A DNA stretch of 16,801 nucleotides. Source: an uncultured Clostridia bacterium. Lineage in GTDB: Bacteria; Bacillota; Clostridia; Oscillospirales; Acutalibacteraceae. Shown in pieces: positions 1 through 5,898 of the stretch; positions within the stretch are counted from its first letter, which is position 1; each line of letters starts with the position of its first letter. Where the stretch lies: contig CAMUZD010000010.1 of NCBI GenBank assembly GCA_947165115.1, positions 1 to 16,801 on the forward strand, in the 5' to 3' direction. The notes under the pieces are model-generated. The model did not search any database. It had not been told where the DNA came from and worked only from the letters and a program-made list of their open reading frames with translations. Both the position numbers and the translations under genes were made by a program.

Positions 1-57
1 CAAGCAGAAACAATAGTGGTATTTTAATAGCAGAAATAATATTTGGAGGTCACAAAT

Positions 58-1164
58 ATGGCAGATAAGCAAAAAGCATTGGAAACGGCTCTTGAAAAGA
101 TCGAAAAAGCATACGGCAAAGGCTCGATTATGCGTCTGGGCCAGTCAAGCGGTCTCAATGTTGAGGCCATCTCGACCGGCTCGATTTCCCTCGATGTCGC
201 AACCGGCATCGGCGGAATGCCCAGAGGCAGAATCATCGAAATCTACGGCCCCGAGTCATCCGGTAAAACCACTCTCGCCCTCACGGTCATAGCAGAGGCG
301 CAGAGAGCAGGCGGCGAAGCGGCGTTCATTGACGCCGAGCACGCACTCGATCCCGTTTACGCAAAAAATCTCGGCGTGGATATTGATTCCCTTCTTGTCT
401 CTCAACCGGATGACGGCGAGCAGGCGCTTGAAATCGCAGAAACTCTCGCCCGCTCGGGCGCTATCGATGTTATGGTAGTCGACTCGGTCGCCGCTCTTGT
501 CCCCCGCTCTGAAATTGAGGGCGAAATGGGCGATTCCCATGTCGGCCAGCACGCACGTCTTATGTCCCAGGCAATGAGAAAACTTGCGGGCGCAATCGCA
601 AAATCAAATACCCTTATTATCTTCATCAACCAGCTTCGCGAGAAGGTCGGCGTTATCTACGGCAGCCCCGAGGTTACGACCGGCGGCAGAGCGCTCAAGT
701 TCTACGCCAGCATGCGTATCGACGTTCGTAAAATCGAAGCGATCAAGCAGACCGGCGGCGAAATCGTCGGCAACAGAACCCGCGCGAAGATAGTCAAGAA
801 CAAGGTTGCTCCTCCGTTCAGAGAAGCTGAATTTGATATCCTCTATGGCAAGGGAATCTCCAAAGTCGGTGAGATCGTCGATCTCGGCGTAAAATACAAT
901 ATCGTCAAGAAGAGCGGCTCCTGGTTCTCCTACGGCGACGCCAAGATAGGTCAGGGCAGAGAGGCAGTCAAGGATCTTCTCTCATCCAACAAGGAACTTG
1001 CCGCCGAAATCGAAGCAAAAATCAACGATGCCATCAAGGCTGAAATCGAGGAGAGAAACAATCCCACCGATAAGAAGGAAGCGGAAGTCCCCGCCCCGCA
1101 GGTTCCGACCAGCAAGGCCGGCGCGAGAGCGAAGCTCGACATAGTCGTTGACGAAGACGAATAA
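58..1164 (+). CDS. recA: Recombinase RecA
   Basis: DNA-dependent ATPase that forms the nucleoprotein filament for homologous recombination and triggers LexA self-cleavage in the SOS response. The 368-residue protein has the usual length. The Walker A motif GPESSGKT lies at residues 64-71, and the family stretches FIDAEHALDP, VVDSVAALVP and FINQLREK are all present, followed by the usual variable acidic tail. The start is the ATG at 58, not the in-frame TTG at 43: a GGAGGT ribosome binding site at 45-50 sits seven bases before it, and MADKQKALE is the normal RecA N-terminus. The stop codon overlaps the recX start by one base, so the two are co-transcribed. The promoter and any LexA box would lie upstream of the window. 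Identification is essentially certain. Confidence 0.98.
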   Translation: MADKQKALETALEKIEKAYGKGSIMRLGQSSGLNVEAISTGSISLDVATGIGGMPRGRIIEIYGPESSGKTTLALTVIAEAQRAGGEAAFIDAEHALDPVYAKNLGVDIDSLLVSQPDDGEQALEIAETLARSGAIDVMVVDSVAALVPRSEIEGEMGDSHVGQHARLMSQAMRKLAGAIAKSNTLIIFINQLREKVGVIYGSPEVTTGGRALKFYASMRIDVRKIEAIKQTGGEIVGNRTRAKIVKNKVAPPFREAEFDILYGKGISKVGEIVDLGVKYNIVKKSGSWFSYGDAKIGQGREAVKDLLSSNKELAAEIEAKINDAIKAEIEERNNPTDKKEAEVPAPQVPTSKAGARAKLDIVVDEDE

Positions 1165-1793
1165 TGAAAATTTCCTTCACCCACGGAAAGCAGAATAAAA
1201 TTCACATCTCAATCGACGGCGAGTATAAATTCACGGTGGATGCGGAATACTGGTTTCTTACCCCGTATTGCCGCATGAGCGAAATCACCAGCGAGGAAGA
1301 GTGTGAAAAATTCATGACTGAAATCGGCTCGAGATATGCATTTATCTCGGGCCTGAGGGTTTTATCCTACGGCGATAACAGCCGCCGCGATCTGTATCAG
1401 AAGCTCCTGCGAAAAGGGCATAAGGCGGAATATGTCAACAATGCCCTTGACACGATGGAGGAATACGGCTATATTAACGATAAGCGCTATGCCGAAAACA
1501 CCGCAGACCGCCTTATCAGAACAAAGCACATGAGCCGGGCAGGGATAAAATCCGAGCTTTTCAGAAAAGGTATTTCAGCGGAAATAATCGAGGAGACACT
1601 TGAAAAGCTTGAAGTTGACCCCGTTGCCGAAATACGGGCGCTGATTCAGAAGAAATACACAAGATATCTCGGCGACGAAAAGGGAATGCAGAAAATTATT
1701 GCCGCTCTCAGACGGCTCGGCTATCCCTGGAGCGAAATCAAATCGGCATTGAGCGAAGAACTGAACGACACGGAGGCGCAATTCGATGACTAA
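1164..1793 (+). CDS. recX: Regulatory protein RecX
   Basis: RecX binds RecA and modulates, usually inhibits, filament growth and recombinase activity. The 209-residue protein fits the longer Firmicute RecX form. It shows the repeated three-helix pattern typical of the family, for example the stretch around SYGDNSRRDLYQKLLRKGH followed by MEEYGYINDKRYAEN, which is the classic RecX core, then further repeats around IKSELFRKGI and IAALRRLGYPW. The start ATG overlaps the last base of the recA stop codon (TAATG), so translation is probably coupled to recA. The last eight bases overlap rimO. The position next to recA and the motif together make the call secure. Confidence 0.93.
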   Translation: MKISFTHGKQNKIHISIDGEYKFTVDAEYWFLTPYCRMSEITSEEECEKFMTEIGSRYAFISGLRVLSYGDNSRRDLYQKLLRKGHKAEYVNNALDTMEEYGYINDKRYAENTADRLIRTKHMSRAGIKSELFRKGISAEIIEETLEKLEVDPVAEIRALIQKKYTRYLGDEKGMQKIIAALRRLGYPWSEIKSALSEELNDTEAQFDD

Positions 1794-3114
1794 AGTAGGA
1801 ATAATCTCACTAGGCTGCCCCAAAAATCAGGTTGATGCGGAGCGTATGCTCGCGACGCTCGACAGAAATCATTATGAAATTGCAGACTGCTATGACGGCG
1901 TTGACGCGGTCATTATCAACACCTGCGGATTTATTGACGCGGCGAAGCAGGAGGCAATTGACAATATTCTTGAAATGGCCCAGCTCAAAGAAGAGAAACT
2001 TGTCGGCAAAATCATAGTCACAGGCTGCCTGAGCGAGGTCTATAAAGAGGAGATATTTACCGAGATGCCCGAGGTTGACGCCGTGGCAGGTATCGGAGCA
2101 ATCGGGCGCATTGATGAGATAATAGAGAGAGTTCTCAAAGGCGAGAGAGTCTGCGATCTCGCTTCAAAATATGATCTTCCTCTCATCGGTGAGCGCCTGC
2201 TGACAACTCCCGAATACTGGGCGTATCTCAAAATTGCGGACGGATGCTCAAACCGCTGCGCCTACTGCGCGATTCCCGCAATCAGAGGCAATTACCGGAG
2301 CGCGGACTTCGACGATTTAATTGAAGAATCAAGGCAACTTGCCGCCTCGGGAGTAAAGGAACTCATTCTCATAGCTCAGGACACAACAGCCTACGGTATG
2401 GATTTATACGGAAAACTCCGCCTGCCCGAGCTGCTTGAGGAAATCTGTAAAATCGACGGCATAGAGTGGATACGTCTGCTCTACTGCTACCCCGATAAAA
2501 TTACCGATGAGCTGCTTGAAGTCATGGCGCGTGAGAAAAAGATTCTCCACTATATTGATCTTCCGCTTCAGCATGCGGATGACAAGATTCTCAAGGCGAT
2601 GAACAGGCACGGCGACTCCGCCCTGCTGCGCGATGTAATCGGCAGAATCCGCGCCGCTATGCCCGATGCGGTCATCCGCACTACCATGATGGTCGGCTTC
2701 CCCGGCGAGGGTGAGGAGGAATTTGAGCATCTCGCCGAATTCGTGAATGAAATGGAATTCGACCGCCTCGGCTGTTTCTCATTCTCCCCGCAGGAGGGCA
2801 CTCCCGCCTTTGATATGGAGGATCAGGTTGACGAGAGCGTCAAAGTCCGCAGAGGTGAAATAATAATGCAGGATCAGCTCGAAATAGTCACCCTCAAAAA
2901 CGAGGAGCGTGTCGGAAATGTTTATCGGGTGCTCGTTGAGGATTACGATTCATATTCAGACAGCTACTCGGGCAGAACCTATATGGACGCCCCCGAGATT
3001 GACGGCATTATCAGATTCACGAGCGAAAAGAACTACAATCCCGGCGATTTTGCGACCGTCGAGGTCATCGGGGTCAATGATTACGACCTCATTGCAAAGG
3101 ATATTCAAAACTGA
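1786..3114 (+). CDS. rimO: Ribosomal protein S12 methylthiotransferase RimO
   Basis: Radical SAM methylthiotransferase that adds a methylthio group to the conserved aspartate of ribosomal protein S12. At 442 residues it is full length. The N-terminal UPF0004 cluster cysteines are C11, C47 and C81. The radical SAM CxxxCxxC is C154, C158, C161 (GCSNRCAYC), and a TRAM domain occupies roughly the last 70 residues. The motif ISLGCPKNQVDAE and the N-terminal cysteine spacing favour RimO over MiaB. The start overlaps the recX end by eight bases. The cysE promoter begins only four bases after the stop. A diverged copy of its last third reappears at 13950-14357 on the far side of the island; this left copy is the functional one. 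Confidence 0.95.
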   Translation: MTKVGIISLGCPKNQVDAERMLATLDRNHYEIADCYDGVDAVIINTCGFIDAAKQEAIDNILEMAQLKEEKLVGKIIVTGCLSEVYKEEIFTEMPEVDAVAGIGAIGRIDEIIERVLKGERVCDLASKYDLPLIGERLLTTPEYWAYLKIADGCSNRCAYCAIPAIRGNYRSADFDDLIEESRQLAASGVKELILIAQDTTAYGMDLYGKLRLPELLEEICKIDGIEWIRLLYCYPDKITDELLEVMAREKKILHYIDLPLQHADDKILKAMNRHGDSALLRDVIGRIRAAMPDAVIRTTMMVGFPGEGEEEFEHLAEFVNEMEFDRLGCFSFSPQEGTPAFDMEDQVDESVKVRRGEIIMQDQLEIVTLKNEERVGNVYRVLVEDYDSYSDSYSGRTYMDAPEIDGIIRFTSEKNYNPGDFATVEVIGVNDYDLIAKDIQN

Positions 3115-3117
3115 TTA

Positions 3118-3146
3118 TTGACTTTTTAATAAAATTAAACTATAAT
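3118..3146 (+). promoter_or_regulatory. Sigma-70-type promoter of the left T-box/cysE unit
   Basis: TTGACT at 3118-3123 and a perfect TATAAT at 3141-3146 are separated by 17 bases. The promoter starts four bases after the rimO stop and precedes the T-box leader, so transcription should begin at about 3153. The right copy at 14361-14389 has the same boxes and spacing. Confidence 0.85.
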
Positions 3147-3152
3147 GCAATA

Positions 3153-3380
3153 AATCAATAAACAAAGCAACGGTCGGGAAGAGTAGCTTCCGGCGGCATA
3201 GCAGAGAGAGGACTGTATGCTGAAATGCCCTTTATGCCAAGGATTGTGAAGTGCGCCCGGCGGCCCGCGGAAGGAAAGGGAACAAGTATTTCCGCGCGTA
3301 TGGCTGCGTTAAAGCCTTTGAGTTATAAATCGGAGTGGGACCGCGATTATCGCCTCTGCAATGCGCAGAGGCGTTTTTTA
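3153..3380 (+). promoter_or_regulatory. T-box riboswitch, cysteine-type (left, orphaned copy)
   Basis: T-box leaders bind an uncharged tRNA and switch from terminator to antiterminator when that amino acid is scarce. Seen here: the AGAGAG element in the stem I region at about 3205-3212, a likely specifier TGC (Cys) at 3252-3254 in the context GTGAAGTGCG, the conserved T-box core TGGGACCGCG at 3336-3345, and an intrinsic terminator just after it. A cysteine specifier fits the cysE-cysS genes it normally precedes. Here the downstream cysE is truncated, so the switch now controls only a broken gene and possibly read-through toward the island operon. The specifier is assigned by context; I did not fold the RNA. 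Confidence 0.88.
3351..3379 (+). terminator. T-box intrinsic terminator (left copy)
   Basis: A perfect nine-base-pair stem, CGCCTCTGC (3351-3359) with GCAGAGGCG (3365-3373), is followed by a run of T residues. It lies immediately after the T-box core and is the off-state hairpin of the riboswitch. Confidence 0.9.
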
Positions 3381-3421
3381 TATTTACGATTGTTATTCCG
3401 ATACCTGAAAAGGGGTTAATT

Positions 3422-3652
3422 ATGTTTGAAAGATTAAAAGAAGATATAGCCTGCGTGCGAAGCAGGGACCCGGCTGCCAGGAGCGTATTTGAGGTGCTCT
3501 TCCTCTATCCGGGCTTCAAGGCAATAAGAATGCACAGAATGGCGAACTGGTTTTACCGCCACCGCCTGTTTTTCCTCGCGCGCTGGATTTCCCAAAGAGC
3601 CTCGCGCAAGACGGGGGTTGAAATTCATCCAGCCGCTAAAATCGGCAGACAC
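3422..3652 (+). pseudogene. cysE: Serine O-acetyltransferase, 5' fragment truncated by the island
   Basis: The first 77 or so codons match the intact CysE at 14654-15313 (both begin MFER.KEDIACVRSRDP and share WISQRASRKTGVEIHPAAKIGR). They differ at about seven residues. Similarity stops at about 3652, and the frame then runs on through unrelated sequence to a stop at 3848-3850. The whole left-handed beta-helix of hexapeptide repeats is missing, including the DHGTG active-site stretch with its catalytic histidine, so it cannot be an active acetyltransferase. The frame can be extended back to 3335 but that runs through the T-box terminator. The ATG at 3422, after an AAGGGG-type binding site, is the true start. 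Confidence 0.9.
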
Positions 3653-3953
3653 GAGTATCTTTGCCTGAGATTTTTGTGCTTTAAACCAGTTAATTCCTCT
3701 AAGTGGTTTTCGGGTTTCAGTTTTCTCTTTTACACGATACCATTTTTATACAAGTTAATGGCTCGCCCACTACAGAGCCACACTTACCGTTCACACCGTC
3801 CAGCAAAATTGCAAAGTTCTTTCTTTCGGGAAACGATACTCCAGCGTTAAATCTCTCTTCAAGATAGCCCAAACATCGGCTATATGCGTCTTATTTCAGC
3901 TCGTTTTTCCGAGATATAGTTCGCACTTCTTGCCGAGACCACTAATGTTTTTA
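3653..3953. other. Left island end, possibly decayed minus-strand gene
   Basis: No intact gene lies here. On the minus strand, 3717-3890 is open for 57 codons with no obvious start, and it reads like real protein (pieces CLGYLEERF, FAILLDGVNG, VVGEPLTCIKM) before a stop at 3717-3719. Other minus-strand frames nearby are also protein-like in short pieces, as expected of a frameshifted remnant. I do not recognise the family. It could be chance. Confidence 0.3.
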
Positions 3954-3982
3954 TTGACACAGTAATTGTAAAATGATAGAAT
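3954..3982 (+). promoter_or_regulatory. Promoter of the eight-gene island operon
   Basis: A perfect TTGACA at 3954-3959 and TAGAAT at 3977-3982 are 17 bases apart. TG at 3974-3975 makes an extended -10. The expected start of transcription is about 3989, giving a leader of about 118 bases before the first gene at 4107. No other equally good promoter was seen inside the operon. Confidence 0.8.
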
Positions 3983-3993
3983 TAAAAAAATAT

Positions 3994-4024
3994 AGGTTTA
4001 ATATATTGTATCAAACCTTTTTTT
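3994..4024 (+). terminator. Weak terminator-like hairpin in the operon leader
   Basis: AGGTTT (3994-3999) pairs with AAACCT (4013-4018) and is followed by seven T residues. It falls within the first 35 or so transcribed bases after the predicted start. The stem is only six pairs with two G-C, so termination would be weak. It may instead be an attenuator, or it may limit read-through from the upstream T-box unit. A further possible stem, ACTGTTGTG (4025-4033) with CATAACAGT (4078-4086), including one G-U pair, lies between it and the ribosome binding site. Confidence 0.4.
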
Positions 4025-4106
4025 ACTGTTGTGATATTACTCTTTACACGCTATTGTTACTTAGAAATGATAAGAAGCATAACAGTTGCTTTGAGGTGAT
4101 GTATTA

Positions 4107-5129
4107 ATGAAAAATTTTAAGTACTTATACCAAACTTACAGCAACAATGAATTAGACACCATAGATATTTATGAACATGATTCAAGCGAATTAAAGTTCT
4201 TCATTGCTATTGATAGCCTAAAAAACGGCCCCGCTGTTGGTGCTTGCAGATTTATAAACAATACGCCCAGAGAAAAAGCACTTCTTGAAGTTTGTAAAAT
4301 GGCAAGGACCATGACTGAAAAAAACATAATTGCCGGTGTTCCTTTTGGTGGAGGCAAAGCGTTCGTTTATTATTCTGCTGTTGAACATAAAAAAATGCTC
4401 AGATTGTTTGCCGAAGCATTAAATGACTTAAATGGACTGTATTATACAACAAATGATATCGGTATATCTATAGATGATATAGTCTATATGCGTAATTATA
4501 CTCTATACGCAAAGGGCTCAAAATATTTGGGGAAGGAAATACCTGCAACAGCATATGGCGTTTATCTATCTTTAAAAACAGCTGCCAAAAATGCTTTGGG
4601 AATAGATAGTTTGTCTTGCAAATCAGTATCAATGCAAGGGCTTGGAAATGTTGGGCTTCCGTTGATGGAATTCTTGCTGAAGGATAACTGCTCTATTGTT
4701 GTTAATGATATTAATAAGGAAAAACTCCAAACGTTTCAACAAAAGTATGGATTTAATATAACTGAAGATGATTTTGTTACGCAAGATGTTGATTTTGTCG
4801 TTCCTTGTGCGATTGGCGGGGTGATAAATGATTCAAATATTGAAAAAATCACTGCGAAAATCATATGTGGCGGTGCCAACAATCAATTAAGCTATGAAGA
4901 GCTAGATACATATCTTTACAAAAAAGGAATACTGTTTATACCTGATATGTTAGCAAATTGTAGCGGAATGATTGACTTGTTCTGTGAAGGAGAACACTAT
5001 TGTCAAGAATATGTATTTAATGCGATAAACCCTATTTCTCGTAAAGTAGAGTTTTTCATAAATGAGTCTAAAAAAAGAAATCTAAGTGTTAACGCCTGTT
5101 TAAGAGAATGGCTAAGGCAAAGGATCTAA
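4107..5129 (+). CDS. Leucine dehydrogenase-like amino acid dehydrogenase (Glu/Leu/Phe/Val family)
   Basis: Predicted NAD-dependent oxidative deamination of an amino acid to its 2-oxo acid, or the reverse. At 340 residues it is slightly shorter than leucine dehydrogenases (about 360). Residues 41-90 follow the leucine-dehydrogenase pattern closely: GPAVGACRF, then MTEKN with K72, then GVPFGGGK with K84. These lysines correspond to the substrate-binding and catalytic pair. D117 lies in NDIG. The Rossmann motif GLGNVG is at 178-183, with an acidic D201 in VVNDIN that favours NAD over NADP. PCAIGGVIND and GGANNQL are also family hallmarks. It is first in the operon, with GAGGTGAT at 4093-4100 before the ATG. 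The amino acid used cannot be told, so leucine-like refers to the fold subgroup only. Confidence 0.87.
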   Translation: MKNFKYLYQTYSNNELDTIDIYEHDSSELKFFIAIDSLKNGPAVGACRFINNTPREKALLEVCKMARTMTEKNIIAGVPFGGGKAFVYYSAVEHKKMLRLFAEALNDLNGLYYTTNDIGISIDDIVYMRNYTLYAKGSKYLGKEIPATAYGVYLSLKTAAKNALGIDSLSCKSVSMQGLGNVGLPLMEFLLKDNCSIVVNDINKEKLQTFQQKYGFNITEDDFVTQDVDFVVPCAIGGVINDSNIEKITAKIICGGANNQLSYEELDTYLYKKGILFIPDMLANCSGMIDLFCEGEHYCQEYVFNAINPISRKVEFFINESKKRNLSVNACLREWLRQRI

Positions 5130-5138
5130 CCTTGGGGG

Positions 5139-5876
5139 ATGGATATGAAAAAGGGAAACGATATTTTTTTAAAAGAAGATCGGTGGTTTAATACAGACAA
5201 GTATGAGCTTATTGGATTTGAGGTGATTGATTTAAGCGATTCAATTGAAGAGCACTCAGAAGTCCCCGGAGAAAAAGGTTACTCAGATCCAGATGTGGTT
5301 TTTGAAAAAAGAGATTGGGTTACCCTAGATATCAAGCCATATCATATTACAAAAATTGTTATGGGTGCTCATACCGGGACTCACATCGATGCACCTATGC
5401 ATGCAAAAAACGGTGGTGCTTCCATAGATGAAATTCCAAACGAATTCATAGGTCCGGTTATCATTATCGAGGTGAATGAAAAGCTTGATGATTCGTCTTT
5501 ACAAAAAGCACTTTCGAAACTTGAAAGAAACAGTATCATAGTTATACGAGGAAAACCAGATTATAGGATTCCCGAAAGCTATAGGAATCAAATTATTCGT
5601 TCTAATCCTAGGCTAGTTGTTTTTGGGGACTGTGTAAATGTTGATGGCGTTGAAGACACAGTTCAATACTTGAACAACAATATACCCATGATTATGGGAG
5701 CGAATCAAGATGCACTTGATTCTCTGGAAAACGGCGATATTATTTTTGCTTTGCCAATTAAACTTCAAGGTATTGAAGCTGCTCCAGTTAGATTATTTGC
5801 TTTAATACTTAAGCTATTTGAAAAAGTATCAAAAGAGGATAGTGGTTCAAAAAAGGATTTCGATTTTACTGTTTAA
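5139..5876 (+). CDS. Cyclase family protein (kynurenine formamidase-like metal hydrolase)
   Basis: This family (KynB-like formamidases, isatin hydrolases and polyketide cyclase-annotated proteins) hydrolyses amide or ring bonds using a bound divalent metal. The 245-residue protein carries the signature HxGTHxDxPxH as H78, H82, D84 and H88, so the metal site looks intact. The opening YELIGFEVIDLSDSIEE is the usual family start, and VVFGDCVNVDG is the later conserved strand. It lies nine bases after the dehydrogenase. The ATG at 5139 is preceded by a GGGGG binding site, and a second ATG at 5145 is also possible. It has no signal peptide, so it is probably cytoplasmic. The substrate is unknown; ring-opening or deformylation of an amino-acid-derived intermediate would fit the neighbours. 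Confidence 0.85.
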   Translation: MDMKKGNDIFLKEDRWFNTDKYELIGFEVIDLSDSIEEHSEVPGEKGYSDPDVVFEKRDWVTLDIKPYHITKIVMGAHTGTHIDAPMHAKNGGASIDEIPNEFIGPVIIIEVNEKLDDSSLQKALSKLERNSIIVIRGKPDYRIPESYRNQIIRSNPRLVVFGDCVNVDGVEDTVQYLNNNIPMIMGANQDALDSLENGDIIFALPIKLQGIEAAPVRLFALILKLFEKVSKEDSGSKKDFDFTV

Positions 5877-5898
5877 TAACGAATTGAGGTGAGATTGG

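Larger units (their letters stand above)
2703..3652 (+). repeat. Left direct copy: rimO 3' end, promoter, T-box, cysE 5' end
   Basis: This roughly 950-base stretch is repeated in the same order and orientation at 13949-14881. Aligned by eye, the rimO part has about 31 differences in 270 bases compared, of which only about three change an amino acid. The promoter/T-box part is closer, with roughly ten differences over about 230 bases. The left copy contains the end of an intact rimO and ends abruptly inside cysE at about 3652, where the island begins. The exact end is uncertain by a few bases because both sides share a short similar stretch (CGGCAG). Confidence 0.9.

Noticed and set aside
43..57. 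Extension of recA to a TTG at 43
   Set aside because: It would overlap its own GGAGGT binding site; the ATG at 58 has correct spacing and gives the standard RecA N-terminus.
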